Shown: positions 1 through 9,318, counted from the first letter of the stretch. The stretch is 64,000 nucleotides of DNA from Phycisphaeraceae bacterium (GCA_019636495.1 JAHBXL010000009.1:102848-166847), one strand, 5' to 3'. A program made the numbers and translations. The notes: a model not told the origin generated them from the sequence alone.

Positions 1-717
1 GGCAGGCTCGGCAGGGTCATTCGCGGCGGCGGTTCGTGGCGCGGAGGCGGTCGCCACGCCACGCGTCCGCAGCCGCTCCAGCAAGTCCGCTGCCAGCGAG
101 GGTTGCTCCCGCGCGAACTCACTCACAATCGCCGAACGCTTGCGGTCGTCCATGCGCGACAAGTAGGCGACTACCTGCTCGCCGAGTCCCTGGTCGAGCA
201 TGGTGCCCAGCAGCGCCTTGGCCTCCTTGGCCTTCAGTCCCTCCAGCGTCTCCAGGGCCGCGCGGAACTGCCCCGCGCCCTCGATCTCCAAGTACCGCTG
301 CTTCTCGGCTTCGAACGCGGCGATCCGATGATGCAGTTCGCGCTCGCGCTGGTCGAGGTCGTCCTGTCGGCGCACCAGTTGCGCTCCGAGGTCGTCGATC
401 TCGCGCTGCCGCCGCAGCATCCGCTGGTGCGCGAGTTCCGTCTCTTCGCGCTCGGCTGCGATCTGCACCGCGGCGGGGACGGGCGCGGCCGCGAGGCGGA
501 TCGCCCGGGCTTCGTCGTCGGCCTGCTGCTTTGCCGCAGCCTCGGCCGCGAGCCGCTCCTGCTCCTCGACGGCGATCGGCTTGCCCAGCATCTCGCGGAT
601 CCGCTGCACGCGGTCCTTGCTCAACCGGTCGGTCGCCGACAGCCAGCCCAGCAGGCCGCCGACGGCCAGCACGTTTGCCAGAGCCAGCGCGCTGATGATC
701 ATCCAGACGGACTTCAT
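1..717 (-). CDS. MotE-like flagellar protein (C-terminus cut by window edge)
   Basis: The frame opens at the ATG at 717 and stays open to base 1, so 239 residues are visible and the C-terminus lies outside the window. The start overlaps the fliJ stop by 4 bp (ATGA), which fixes the start and implies translational coupling. Residues 1-25 form one membrane helix (MIISALALANVLAVGGLLGWL region). Residues about 50-150 are Ala/Glu/Arg-rich coiled coil. Residues about 160-225 (LKAKEAKALLGTML, VVAYLSRMDDRKRSAIV) match the MgtE-N-like fold seen in MotE, a chaperone of the flagellar motor stator. Position directly after fliJ is the usual one for this family. Product assignment is by architecture and context; the catalytic-type evidence available for enzymes does not exist here. 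Confidence 0.72.
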   Translation of the reverse strand, partial: MKSVWMIISALALANVLAVGGLLGWLSATDRLSKDRVQRIREMLGKPIAVEEQERLAAEAAAKQQADDEARAIRLAAAPVPAAVQIAAEREETELAHQRMLRRQREIDDLGAQLVRRQDDLDQRERELHHRIAAFEAEKQRYLEIEGAGQFRAALETLEGLKAKEAKALLGTMLDQGLGEQVVAYLSRMDDRKRSAIVSEFAREQPSLAADLLERLRTRGVATASAPRTAAANDPAEPA

Positions 718-1190
718 ACCGCGGCCCTCCTGTGCGCGGCGGCACGCGCCGCGCCCATCGTCGTCAGTTCATCCAGTTCGCGCACGTCGCGTCGGCCTTC
801 CTCGGCGCGCCATGCGGCGTAGCGGCGTTCGCGCAGGCGCTCGACCCCCTTGCGGGCCGTCGTCGCCGAGAGCAGTTCGGCCCGGGCCCGCTCCAGCCGG
901 CGCAGCACGCCCGCGAGGGCCAGCGCGCACTGCTGCATGTCGAGCGAGATGCGCAGCGAAGCGTTGGCCTGCATGCGCACCGCGCCGACCCCCCCCGCAA
1001 CGCCCGGCGCGGCGAGCCGGTCACGCAGGTCGGACCGCGCCGCGGCCAGGTCGTCCTGCAACGCGCGCAGACGGTCTTCCAGCGTCACGCGTTCGCGCTC
1101 CACCGCCGCGACCGCGCGCAGCCGCGCCTCCTCAGCGCGCCGGCGCTGCTCGAGCACGGGTTCCAGCGAGAACACAAAGCGCCGCGACAT
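714..1190 (-). CDS. fliJ: flagellar export protein FliJ
   Basis: The gene encodes 158 residues, the usual FliJ size. The product is almost wholly helical coiled coil rich in Arg, Glu and Ala (EERVTL..LRALQDDLAAARSDLRD..., then ELLSATTARKGVERLRERR). FliJ is the central stalk that sits in the FliI ATPase ring and escorts export chaperones. The N-terminus (FVFSLEPVLEQRRRAEE) is the recognisable FliJ start. It lies 7 bp after fliI and overlaps the MotE-like gene by 4 bp. Sequence identity within this family is always low, so the call rests on the N-terminal motif, coiled-coil nature and position after fliI. Confidence 0.88.
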   Translation of the reverse strand: MSRRFVFSLEPVLEQRRRAEEARLRAVAAVERERVTLEDRLRALQDDLAAARSDLRDRLAAPGVAGGVGAVRMQANASLRISLDMQQCALALAGVLRRLERARAELLSATTARKGVERLRERRYAAWRAEEGRRDVRELDELTTMGAARAAAHRRAAV

Positions 1191-1197
1191 GGCTCAT

Positions 1198-2577
1198 TCA
1201 ACTCCGTTTGCCCTGGGCGGCCTGCAGCGCCGCGCCGGCCTCGACGGCCAGTTTCATCATCCTCGTCCGCGCTGCCTCGAACGGCTCGGCCTCGCGCGGC
1301 TCCTGCACCAGCAGCGATCGGATCTGCTCGTGGTAGCGGATCGCCACGTCGGCCGCGGCGTTCGACCCTTTGGCGTACGCGCCGATCTGCAGCAGATCCT
1401 CGACCTTGGCGTACTCGGCGAGCAGACGGACCAGTTGCCTTCGAGCCGCGATGTGCGAGGGCTCGCACACGTCGTCGGCGACGCGAGACACCGAATCGAG
1501 CACGTCGATCGCCGGGTAGTGGGCACGCTGGGCCAGCGCGCGGCTGAGCATGATGTGACCGTCGAGGATGCCGCGGGCCGCATCCGCGACCGGCTCGGTC
1601 ATGTCGTCGCCCTCGACTAGGATCGAGTACATGCCGGTGATCGAGCCGCCGCCTGATGCGCCATCGATCGCGCCCGCACGCTCGAGCAGCCGCGCCAGGG
1701 CCGCGAACACACTGGGCGTGTAGCCGCGTGTCGCCGGAGGCTCGCCGACGGCCAGGCCGATCTGCCTGCGCGCGTGCGCGAAGCGCGTCAGCGAATCCAT
1801 GATCAGCATCACGCTCGCGCCCTGGTCGCGGAAGTACTCGGCCACCGCCGACGCCGCCAGCGCGGCACGGGCCCGAAGCAGCGGCGACTCGTCGCTTGTC
1901 GCGCACACCACGACGCTGCGGCGCAGCCCCTTCGGACCAAGGTTGTGCTCGATGAAATCGCGCACTTCGCGGCCGCGCTCGCCGATCAACGCGATCACCG
2001 AGACATCCGATGCGCAGTTCCGCGCGATGCATCCAAGAAGCGTGGACTTGCCCACGCCCGGACCCGCAAAGACGCCCATCCGCTGCCCGCGCCCGAGCGT
2101 TGCGAACAGGTCGATCGCTCGCACCCCCGAAGGCAGCGGCTGGCGGACCGGCGCGCGCAGCAGCGGCGAGAGCGGCTCGGGATCGAGCGCCCGCGGCGAG
2201 AGGCCGTGAACGGGGCCGCGCCCGTCGATCGGCCGGCCCAGCCCGTCGATCACGCGTCCGAGCAGTTGCGAGCCCACACCGATGGCCTGCTGGGCGTGCA
2301 GCGCGACCACACGGTCTCCCGGGCGGATTCCTGCACACGATCCGAGCATCATCACGATGGTGCCGGGGCCATCGAAGCCCACCACCTCGCCGAGCGATTC
2401 CGCCGCGCCGATGCCACCGCGAGCCTGCCCCGCGCCGCCGATACGGACGAGCGAGCCGACAGGCACTGGCAGGTCACGGGCCAGCACGCTCAGCCCGCGG
2501 AGCGACTCGACGCGGCCGGTGAAGCGCATCGGCTCGATGCGAGAGACGATCTCCATCGCCGGGTGGAGCGTCGTCAT
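1198..2577 (-). CDS. fliI: flagellum-specific ATPase FliI
   Basis: The 459-residue product is the ATPase of the flagellar type III export apparatus, at the cytoplasmic face of the basal body. The Walker A motif AGPGVGKST is at about 171-179, the catalytic Glu in GERGREV at 199-205 and the Walker B region VMLIMDSLTR at 256-265. The family segment GEPPATRGYTPSVFA follows at about 278-292, and the PAIDVLDSVSR signature lies further on. The frame stays open upstream to 2727, but the ATG at 2577 is chosen because it overlaps the fliH stop by 4 bp (ATGA) and gives the normal family length. The extra 50 codons upstream are Arg/Gly-rich and unlike FliI. Confidence 0.97.
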   Translation of the reverse strand: MTTLHPAMEIVSRIEPMRFTGRVESLRGLSVLARDLPVPVGSLVRIGGAGQARGGIGAAESLGEVVGFDGPGTIVMMLGSCAGIRPGDRVVALHAQQAIGVGSQLLGRVIDGLGRPIDGRGPVHGLSPRALDPEPLSPLLRAPVRQPLPSGVRAIDLFATLGRGQRMGVFAGPGVGKSTLLGCIARNCASDVSVIALIGERGREVRDFIEHNLGPKGLRRSVVVCATSDESPLLRARAALAASAVAEYFRDQGASVMLIMDSLTRFAHARRQIGLAVGEPPATRGYTPSVFAALARLLERAGAIDGASGGGSITGMYSILVEGDDMTEPVADAARGILDGHIMLSRALAQRAHYPAIDVLDSVSRVADDVCEPSHIAARRQLVRLLAEYAKVEDLLQIGAYAKGSNAAADVAIRYHEQIRSLLVQEPREAEPFEAARTRMMKLAVEAGAALQAAQGKRS

Positions 2578-3335
2578 GGCGCGGGCTCCGTACACGCCGG
2601 ATCGTGCGTGGCGCCGCCCCCGCCTGGGAGCAGAGCCTCGATGATGCGGTCCAGTTGCGTGCCGATCGACGCATCGACTTCGCCGCCGCCGATGCCGCCG
2701 GCACCTGACCGGGCCGAAGCGACACACGAGCCGCGCGAGAGCGATGGGTCGCCGATGACCTCGGCCCCGCGCACCAACTCGAACGCCGAAAGGAGTTCGG
2801 GCATCGCCGCCTGCGCCGTTTCCAGGTCCTCGGGGTGAACGCGCAGCAGCAGTTCAGTCGGCCGCGTCACCGATGCGAGCACCGCCCGCACCTGATCGGC
2901 CACCACGCCCGCATCGAGTTCGATCGCGCGCTTGACAACACGCTCGGCGATCATCGCGGCGAGTTTCAGGATGTCCGTGTGCGCGTGGTTCAGGAGCATC
3001 TGCCGCTGGGCGGCGAACTCGTCGAGCGCGCCCTGCCACGACGCCGCGAGCCGCGCCAGATCGTCGCGGTGTTCGGCCAGCGCGGCAGCGCGGCCCTCGT
3101 CGCGTCCCTTGGCGCGGCCCTCGTCAAGGCCTTTGGCGAGCCCTTCGGCGCGGCCCTTCTCCGCCGCGCCGGCGATCAGGCGGTCGCGCTCGATCCGGGC
3201 CTCGGCCAGGATCTGGTCTGCGCGTGCCCGCGCACTTTCAATGAGCGCCTGCCCCTGGCGCGTGAGGTCGCCCAGGTCGAGGACAATGGCCTCGCGGGCA
3301 ATCTGGGCGGCGTTGGCGTGCTTGATGAGGGCCAT
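2574..3335 (-). CDS. fliH: flagellar assembly protein FliH
   Basis: The 253-residue product is the FliH stator/regulator that binds FliI and ties it to the C-ring. Residues about 25-80 carry the Ala/Gly/Arg/Glu-rich segment with repeated G-x3-G spacing (EKGRAEGLAKGLDEGR), typical of FliH glycine-zipper helices. The C-terminal half (LKLAAMIAERVVKRAIE, LLLRVHPEDLE, GDPSLSRGSCV) is the V-ATPase subunit E-like domain. It overlaps fliI by 4 bp. Its start lies within a GTCGGAT repeat tract, so no clear Shine-Dalgarno sequence precedes the ATG; the tract separates it from fliG by 207 bp. Confidence 0.93.
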   Translation of the reverse strand: MALIKHANAAQIAREAIVLDLGDLTRQGQALIESARARADQILAEARIERDRLIAGAAEKGRAEGLAKGLDEGRAKGRDEGRAAALAEHRDDLARLAASWQGALDEFAAQRQMLLNHAHTDILKLAAMIAERVVKRAIELDAGVVADQVRAVLASVTRPTELLLRVHPEDLETAQAAMPELLSAFELVRGAEVIGDPSLSRGSCVASARSGAGGIGGGEVDASIGTQLDRIIEALLPGGGGATHDPACTEPAP

Positions 3336-3338
3336 GTC

Positions 3339-3541
3339 GATGTCGGATGTCGGATGTGGGATGTCGGATGCAAAGAGCGGTGAAGTGCGAGAGAGGTGGT
3401 CGGGCTACGTCGCGAACACAGGTCAATCGCGATGAACTCAGGACTCAGGACTCAAGACTTGGGACTCTGGACTCAAAGCGAAGCGGCATCGACCGAGCAA
3501 TCGGCACTGGGTCGCACGTCCCCCATCCCACATCCGACATC
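3339..3541. repeat. inverted GTCGGAT/GGACTCA repeat tract between fliG and fliH
   Basis: This non-coding stretch starts with direct repeats of GTCGGAT (3339-3369) and continues with degenerate heptads GGACTCA/GGACTCT (3433-3478). It ends at 3524-3541 with the exact 18-base reverse complement of 3346-3363. The tract spans the fliH leader and reaches to within 2 bp of the fliG stop. It belongs to the same loose family as the arrays near 18.33, 19.86, 44.19, 48.16 and 54.71 kb. Confidence 0.8.
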
Positions 3542-3542
3542 G

Positions 3543-4583
3543 TTACACGATCAGATCGCTTTCTCCGCCGCGGCCGGCGATGATGATCTCGCCCGCATCC
3601 TCCAGCCTTCGCACGATGTCGACGATCCGCTGCTGGCACTGCTCGACATCGCTGACGCGGACCGGGCCCATGTACTGCATGTCTTCCTTGATAAGCGTCG
3701 CGGCACGTTCGGACATGTTCTTGAAGATCTTGTTCTGCAGGTCGGGCGAGGCGGTCTTGAGCGCGAGCGCCAGTTCCTCGTTGTCGATCTCCTTGAGGAT
3801 TTGCTGGATGCCCTTGTCGTCGACCTTGAGGATGTCCTCGAAGACGAACATCAGGCGGCGGATCTCTTCGACGAGCTCCGGGTCCTCGGCCTCGAGGCCC
3901 TCCATGATCGACTTCTCGGTGGCGCGGTCGGCCAGATTCAGGATCTCGGCCACCGTGTTGATGCCGCCGGCCTTCTCCATGCTCTGGGTCAGCATGTTTG
4001 CAAGGCGGCTCTCCAGCCCGCGCTCGACTTCCTTGATGACCTCGGGGTTGGTCTGCTCCATGTTCGCGATGCGCTTGATGACCTCGATCTGCTTCTGCAT
4101 GGGCAGACCGGAGAGGATCTCCGCCGCCTTGTGGTGCGGGAGGTGGCAGACAATCAGCGCGATGGTCTGCGGGTGTTCGTCCTGGATGAAGGTCAGCAGG
4201 TTCTCGCTCTCGGCCTTCTGAAGGAACGAGAAGGGCGTCTTCTGCACCTGGGTCTGGATGTGCTGGAGCACGCGATCGGCCGTCCCCTTGTCGAGGCACT
4301 CCTTGAGCAGCGTCTTGGCGTACTCGAGCCCGCCCTCGTTGACAAACTGGTTGGCGATGGTGAGGTTGTAGAACTCCTCCACCACCGCGGTGCTCAGTTC
4401 CGGCGGAACGCGGCCCAGGCTGGCCAGTTCGCGCGTCACTTCCTCGATCGTCTCGGGCTGCAGTTGCCGCAGCAGGTTGCTCGCCACCGTCGCGTCGAGC
4501 GACATGAGCAGCACCGCGGCCTTGGTGATGCCGCCGAGTTCGGCTGGATCGGTCGGGAGTTTCTCTCCGGGCTTGCGCGGCAT
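3543..4583 (-). CDS. fliG: flagellar motor switch protein FliG
   Basis: The 346-residue product forms the C-ring layer that contacts the stator and sets rotation direction. The N-terminal FliF-binding domain starts at about residue 15 (ELGGITKAAVLLMSLD). The middle domain contains the family hallmark EHPQTIALIVCHLP at about 134. The C-terminal domain has the MFVFEDILKVDDKGIQ segment and torque-helix region (ALALKTASPDLQNKIFKNMSERA). Length is standard. The gene starts 3 bp after the fliF stop, so it is co-translated. Downstream, a 207-bp repeat tract separates it from fliH, which is unusual in this otherwise tight cluster. Confidence 0.98.
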   Translation of the reverse strand: MPRKPGEKLPTDPAELGGITKAAVLLMSLDATVASNLLRQLQPETIEEVTRELASLGRVPPELSTAVVEEFYNLTIANQFVNEGGLEYAKTLLKECLDKGTADRVLQHIQTQVQKTPFSFLQKAESENLLTFIQDEHPQTIALIVCHLPHHKAAEILSGLPMQKQIEVIKRIANMEQTNPEVIKEVERGLESRLANMLTQSMEKAGGINTVAEILNLADRATEKSIMEGLEAEDPELVEEIRRLMFVFEDILKVDDKGIQQILKEIDNEELALALKTASPDLQNKIFKNMSERAATLIKEDMQYMGPVRVSDVEQCQQRIVDIVRRLEDAGEIIIAGRGGESDLIV

Positions 4584-4586
4584 CGC

Positions 4587-6326
4587 TCAGTTCTCCGGCG
4601 TCAGCCAGCGGTTGAACACACCCACCGCCACCTGCGGGTTGCTCTTGACCAGTTCCGCCACTTCTTCGAGCATCTTCTGACGCTTGAGTTCATCGCTGTC
4701 GATCTCGATGCCCAGCATCGCGGTCTCGCCTTCGTCGGCCTCGCCCACGAGGTCGCTGTCGGGCTGCAGCGCGGGCGGGATGCCCACCAACTCCTCGGCC
4801 GTCGGCATCGGCCCGGCCTTGCCCGCCTTGCGCACCAGCACGAACATCATGCCGATCGAAAGCACCGCGAGCCCCCCGAGCAGCACCTGCTTGAGCACGC
4901 CGCTGGAGGCAAGCGACGACACGCCCTCGAACATGCCGCCCCCGCCGCCGACCCCCGCCGCGCCGGGGCTGTTTCCGCCGCGAAGCCCATTGGGCCCGAC
5001 CGATGCCAGCGCGATCGGGATCAGCGACACCACCACCTCGCCGGCTTCCATCGCCGTGCCCGAAATGTCAGCCGTCTGCACGAGCGGGCCGATCATCTTC
5101 TCGATGTCGCGCGCCAGACGTCCCGACCACTCGGTCTCGATCTCCGTCTCGGTCACTTCCGGCGCCGCGCCGGCGCCGCTGCCCGCGGCCTTGCGCTGCC
5201 GCAGCACCTCTGCGACGTAGTCCCGCGGCACGCTCACGCTGACGTTGATCTTGGTCGGCCGGCCGCGGGGCATCTGCTTGTGCGTCACCTCAATACCGAT
5301 CTTCGCCTCGCTGCGGACCTTGCTGGTCTCGTCGCTGGTGCTGCCGCCCGACCCGCCCCCCGCATACTCGATGTCCATCGGCGCGTTGCTGCTCAGCCCC
5401 GGCGCAGCGGCACGCGAGCCGCTCGTGCTGGTCGTCGAAGTGGTCTCCTCCTCCACCGGCACCGTCACGGTGCCCTGCCCCTTGGGCAGGGCCTTCTCGG
5501 TGCGGGTCTCGGTGCGTGAACCGTCCACGATCGCATTGACCGACACCACGACTCCGCCGATGAAGCGCCCCAGGTGCTCGACGATCTTGTCGCGCACGCG
5601 CTCCTCGACCACCGCCACCTGCTCCATGTACGCACTTGCCGAGAACTCGTTGGCCGCGCCCGCGCGGTAACTGCGGCGGTTCACGCCGTCGATGATGTTC
5701 ACGCTCCGCGGATCCAGACCGGTTGTTGTTCCGGCCACGAGGTCGGCTAGGGCATCCACCGTGCCCTGGTCGAGTTTGCTCCCGGCCACCGGGAACACCG
5801 TCACCGTCGCCACCGGCTTCTTGGTCGGTGTGCCCAGGCCTGAACTCTCTGGCGCAGCGATGAACACGTCCGCGCGTTCGATCCCCGGGAAGTTCCGGAT
5901 CACCTGCCCGAGTTCGTTGCAGACCGCCGTCAGGTAGATCTGGTCCTGTACGCTCTTGGGGTCGAGCCAACTCTTGCGCTCGATGACGCTGTTGCGGTCG
6001 ATGATCGCCGCGCCGGGCAGCGCCTGTGCCTTGGCCAGCCGCGCCAACGTCGGGTACTTCCGCTCCGCCGCGACCAGCACCTTCTTGCTCGCGCTGAACT
6101 CGTACGCGATGCCCGCGCTCTCGAGATAGTCCGCGGCCTTGGCCTGGTCGTCGGGCGATCCGGTGGGGATCAACTCCACCATTCGCTGCCGCCCGGCGTA
6201 TTGCGACACCAGGAAGAGCGACATCAGCACGATGACGCACAGCGAGCCGACGAGCAACTTCTGCGTCGGCGTCAACTTGCCGAACTGGCTCCCGATCAAC
6301 CCGAGGACCCGACGCAACTGGTCCAT
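4587..6326 (-). CDS. fliF: flagellar MS-ring protein FliF
   Basis: The product (about 580 residues) builds the inner-membrane MS ring. A first membrane helix lies at about 25-45 (LLVGSLCVIVLMSLFLV) and a second at about 480-500 (LLGGLAVLSIGMMFVLV). Between them are the ring-building motifs (GIERADVFIA, VATVTVFP, INIIDGVN-like) and a long low-complexity Gly/Ser/Thr insert at about 300-350. The C-terminal NPQVAVGVFNRWL is the FliG-binding helix. GGAGG lies 9 bases before the ATG at 6326 and 3 bases before another ATG at 6332, so the start could be two codons earlier; the frame itself is open to 6359. The fliE-fliF gap holds a strong hairpin. Confidence 0.97.
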   Translation of the reverse strand: MDQLRRVLGLIGSQFGKLTPTQKLLVGSLCVIVLMSLFLVSQYAGRQRMVELIPTGSPDDQAKAADYLESAGIAYEFSASKKVLVAAERKYPTLARLAKAQALPGAAIIDRNSVIERKSWLDPKSVQDQIYLTAVCNELGQVIRNFPGIERADVFIAAPESSGLGTPTKKPVATVTVFPVAGSKLDQGTVDALADLVAGTTTGLDPRSVNIIDGVNRRSYRAGAANEFSASAYMEQVAVVEERVRDKIVEHLGRFIGGVVVSVNAIVDGSRTETRTEKALPKGQGTVTVPVEEETTSTTSTSGSRAAAPGLSSNAPMDIEYAGGGSGGSTSDETSKVRSEAKIGIEVTHKQMPRGRPTKINVSVSVPRDYVAEVLRQRKAAGSGAGAAPEVTETEIETEWSGRLARDIEKMIGPLVQTADISGTAMEAGEVVVSLIPIALASVGPNGLRGGNSPGAAGVGGGGGMFEGVSSLASSGVLKQVLLGGLAVLSIGMMFVLVRKAGKAGPMPTAEELVGIPPALQPDSDLVGEADEGETAMLGIEIDSDELKRQKMLEEVAELVKSNPQVAVGVFNRWLTPEN

Positions 6327-6371
6327 TGCCATTGGCCTCCGGCCGTTCCCCGCCCGCACACCATCTGATTC

Positions 6372-6392
6372 CCGCGGCGTTCCACGCCGCGG
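6372..6392 (-). other. perfect 9-bp-stem hairpin in the fliE-fliF gap
   Basis: CCGCGGCGT and ACGCCGCGG flank a three-base TCC loop (GGA on the transcribed strand). There is no U-tract, so it is more likely an RNA-stability or processing hairpin than a terminator. The remaining 230 bp between fliE and fliF show no open frame that looks real. Confidence 0.55.
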
Positions 6393-6557
6393 ATCCCACC
6401 GTCAATGCCACATCGGCCCGGTCCCGCGACCGGCTCGACGGCGAGGCTCCCTTCTTTCGGACCGCGCGACGCTTGCGCTGTACACGCAGGAATGAAGCGC
6501 ACGAACTGCGCGGGAGGAGAGAGACCGCGGTCACGGAGAGACCGCTCCACGCGGCCA

Positions 6558-6884
6558 TCACACGCGGATCTGCTTGATTTCTTCGTACGCCTGGCTCAGT
6601 TTGTTGCGCACCGAGACCAGCATCCGGAACGCCGTGTCGGCCTTCTGGGTCGCCAAAAGCACGCCTTCGACATCGTTCCGCTTGCCCGTCTGGAGGTCCT
6701 CGATCGCGTTGGACGCCTCGGCCTGCAACTTGTTGACCTGCCGGATGTTCTCGAGCAGCACGTCCTTGAACGATGGGGCATTCGGGTCGGAGGGCGTGCC
6801 CCCCGCCGGCGCGCGTTGGCGGCCCGCGTTGTGCACGCCGCCAAGCCCGCCGCTCTGGCCGATCAGTCCAAGTGGGTCCGTCAT
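6558..6884 (-). CDS. fliE: flagellar hook-basal body protein FliE
   Basis: The 108-residue product is the adaptor between the MS ring and proximal rod. The C-terminal half carries the conserved helical pattern (FKDVLLENIRQVNKLQAEA, then DVEGVLLATQKADTAFRML and VRNKLSQAYEEI). The N-terminal 35 residues are Gly/Pro-rich, as usual. It sits after flgC, in the common order flgB-flgC-fliE-fliF. Confidence 0.96.
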   Translation of the reverse strand: MTDPLGLIGQSGGLGGVHNAGRQRAPAGGTPSDPNAPSFKDVLLENIRQVNKLQAEASNAIEDLQTGKRNDVEGVLLATQKADTAFRMLVSVRNKLSQAYEEIKQIRV

Positions 6885-6931
6885 GCTTCCATCCTCCGGA
6901 AACGTCTGCGGAGCATCGACCGTTCAGTTCA

Positions 6932-7345
6932 TTACGCGATCAACCGCAACGCCTGTGCCAGCATCGCCTTGGTAGCCTCCGCCGCGGCGAGGTTCGCCTC
7001 ATAGGCCCGCATCGCGTCGTAGGCGTTGAGTTGCTCGAACACAGGGTTGATGTTCGGGTACTTGACGTATCCGCGCTCGTCGGCCAGCGGGTTCTCCGGC
7101 TGGTGCCGCTCCTGGAACGTGCGGTCCTGCCCGATCGCCGCGACGTGCACACCCATCTGGCGGCCCGCGACGGACCTCGCCGCGGGATCACCGGGGGCGA
7201 AGTACACCTCGCGGCGTGCATAGGGGATGTTCCGCCCCAGCGCGTCCGTGAAGGTCGCCGCGTTGGCGATGTTGGCGGTGTACGCCTCCAGCCGAACCCG
7301 CTGGGCAATCAGGCCGCTGGTCGAGATGTCGAGCGATCCGTACAT
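6932..7345 (-). CDS. flgC: flagellar basal-body rod protein FlgC
   Basis: The 137-residue product is a proximal rod subunit exported by the flagellar type III system. The N-terminus SLDISTSGLIAQRVRLEAY TANIANA is the rod/hook family signature, and the C-terminal NINPVFEQLNAYDAMRAYEAN is specific to FlgC. It ends in the Leu/Ala-rich helix expected of axial proteins. It lies 36 bp after flgB. Confidence 0.97.
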   Translation of the reverse strand: MYGSLDISTSGLIAQRVRLEAYTANIANAATFTDALGRNIPYARREVYFAPGDPAARSVAGRQMGVHVAAIGQDRTFQERHQPENPLADERGYVKYPNINPVFEQLNAYDAMRAYEANLAAAEATKAMLAQALRLIA

Positions 7346-7381
7346 GGGTCAGCAAGATCCCGGAAAAGGCATCAGTTGGCA

Positions 7382-7822
7382 TCAGACACGCTCGGCGATG
7401 GCGGCGCGGAGCGTTTCATGCCTCGATCGGAGCAAATCCGAGGCCACCCGGAACACCGCCAGGTTCTCCGCCTGATCCGCCATGAGTTGCTCGATGTTGC
7501 GGTTGTTGCGGTCGTGGAAGAGAACATTGCGCGACACGCCGCGGGTGCCCGGGCGGAGCGTCAGCGAGCCATCCTCGAGTTGCTCGACCTGGCCGGAGTT
7601 CTGGATCCGCAGGGGACCGGTTCGACCCTTGTTGCGCCACTCTTCGATCGCCCGGCGGAGTTGGGCCTGGAACTCGGTCGGCGAGACATCCTGCTGCTGG
7701 AAGTTGGGCGTGGAGATGTTGGCGATGTTGTGGGCGATCAGCCGCTGTCGGCCGGCGGAGAACCGGACCATCGCCTCGAGTGCGGGCGTCGCGCCGTCGT
7801 GGAGGAGGTCTGAGATCAGCAT
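7382..7822 (-). CDS. flgB: flagellar basal-body rod protein FlgB
   Basis: The 146-residue product is a rod subunit. ARGQ-like motif GRQRLIAHNIANISTPNFQ near residue 20-38 is the axial-protein signature, and the C-terminal half (NRNIEQLMADQAENLAVFR) fits FlgB. The frame is open to 7894, but that longer start would overlap the upstream regulator gene by 37 bp. The ATG at 7822 has GGGAG six bases upstream and gives a normal FlgB length. Confidence 0.95.
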   Translation of the reverse strand: MLISDLLHDGATPALEAMVRFSAGRQRLIAHNIANISTPNFQQQDVSPTEFQAQLRRAIEEWRNKGRTGPLRIQNSGQVEQLEDGSLTLRPGTRGVSRNVLFHDRNNRNIEQLMADQAENLAVFRVASDLLRSRHETLRAAIAERV

Positions 7823-7857
7823 GGCCGGCTCCCGGAACCGCAAACCGCCTGCCAGCG

Positions 7858-9318
7858 TCAGAGAGTCTGCTCGACCAGTTGCTGCTGCTTCCACTTCTTG
7901 AGTTTGAGCCCCAGCGTTCGCACTCCGATGCCGAGCGACTGGGCCGTCCGCTGCCGATGACCGTTGAACTTCGTCAGCGTGCGCACGATCGCATCCCGCT
8001 CGATATCCTCGAGTTGGCGGCCGTCAAACGGGATGAACCCCGGCTCGGGCGCACTCGCGGCCGACAGCGGCCCGTGCTGGGCCTTGTGCTCCACCGTTGG
8101 CACGGCGACCGCCTCGCCGGTGAGGAGCCAGGGCTCGATGAGCGTGCGCTCGATGACCTCACTCTTGCACAACACGGCGGCGCGTTCGCACACGTTCTGC
8201 ACCTCGCGCACGTTCCCGGGCCAGGCGTACGCGCGGAGCACCGACATCGCCTCGTCGCTCATCCGGCGTGCCGGCTTGCCCTCGCGCTCGGCCGTCAGCG
8301 AGAGGAAGTGGTTCACCAGCGCGGGCACGTCCTCCAGCCTGTCGCGCAGCGGCGGCAGGTGCACGGGCAGCACGTTGAGCCGGAAGAACAGGTCCTGGCG
8401 GAACTCGCCGCGTGCCACCGACCTCGGCAGATCGCGGTTGCTGGTCGCGACCACGCGGACATCGACGCCGATCGTCATGCTCGAGCCGACGCGCTCGAAC
8501 GCACGCTCCTGCAACACGCGGAGCAACTTGGCCTGGACCTTTGGCGAAACTTCCGAGATTTCGTCGAGCAACAGTGTGCCGCGGTCGGCCAGTTCGAACC
8601 GGCCCTTGCGCAGCCGCTCGGCCCCGGTGAAAGAGCCGCGCTCGTGCCCGAACAGTTCGCTCTCCAGCAGCGACTCGGAGAGCGCGGCACAGTTGACAGC
8701 CAGGAACGGCTCGCCCGCGCGCGGGCTCAACTCGTGCACCGCCCGCGCCACGACCTCCTTGCCCGTGCCCGACTCGCCGAAGATCAGCACCGTTCCGTGC
8801 GACTCGGCCACCGCGAGCACCTGCTGGCGCACGCGGCGCATCGCGGGCGATTCGCCGACCAGCCGTTCCAGCCCGCGCGGACCGGGGCCCTGGCCCGACG
8901 CGGCGGGGCGCGCCCCCTCGGCCGTCGTGCGGAACACCGCGTTCTCTCGCGCCATCCGCGCGTGATCGATCGCCCGCTTCACCGCGACGATCAGTTCGTC
9001 GCCCTCGAACGGCTTGGTGATGTAGTCGAACGCGCCGGCCTTGATCGCATCGACCGCGGTATCCACCGCGCCGTACGCGGTCATCACCACGATCGGCAGC
9101 AGGTCGTCGATGTCGCGGGCCCGCTGCACCAGTTCGATGCCGGTCATCCCCGGCATGCGCAAGTCGGTCACCACCGCGTCGGGCCGACGCCGCGCGATCG
9201 TCTCCAGCGCGCCCGGGCCATCGGGCGCGCTCAGCACCTCGTACCCGGCGCGCTGCAGCGTCGCCCCCACGCTATCACGCAGCATTTCCTTGTCGTCCAC
9301 GACCAGAACGGTGTTCAT
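7858..9318 (-). CDS. NtrC-family sigma-54 response regulator (FlgR/FleR-like)
   Basis: The 486-residue product has three parts. The receiver domain (1-115) has phospho-acceptor Asp52 in TDLRMPGM, Thr80 and Lys102. The AAA+ domain has Walker A GESGTGKE at 181-188, a GSFTGA loop at 228-233 and Walker B LLLDEIS at 249-255. A Fis-type helix-turn-helix ends the protein ([19 protein letters not shown]). The loop that contacts sigma-54 is GSFTGA, a known natural variant of GAFTGA. The gene overlaps the kinase gene by 4 bp and precedes flgB by 35 bp, so it probably activates sigma-54-dependent flagellar promoters. No sigma-54 promoter was recognised in the window. Confidence 0.93.
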   Translation of the reverse strand: MNTVLVVDDKEMLRDSVGATLQRAGYEVLSAPDGPGALETIARRRPDAVVTDLRMPGMTGIELVQRARDIDDLLPIVVMTAYGAVDTAVDAIKAGAFDYITKPFEGDELIVAVKRAIDHARMARENAVFRTTAEGARPAASGQGPGPRGLERLVGESPAMRRVRQQVLAVAESHGTVLIFGESGTGKEVVARAVHELSPRAGEPFLAVNCAALSESLLESELFGHERGSFTGAERLRKGRFELADRGTLLLDEISEVSPKVQAKLLRVLQERAFERVGSSMTIGVDVRVVATSNRDLPRSVARGEFRQDLFFRLNVLPVHLPPLRDRLEDVPALVNHFLSLTAEREGKPARRMSDEAMSVLRAYAWPGNVREVQNVCERAAVLCKSEVIERTLIEPWLLTGEAVAVPTVEHKAQHGPLSAASAPEPGFIPFDGRQLEDIERDAIVRTLTKFNGHRQRTAQSLGIGVRTLGLKLKKWKQQQLVEQTL

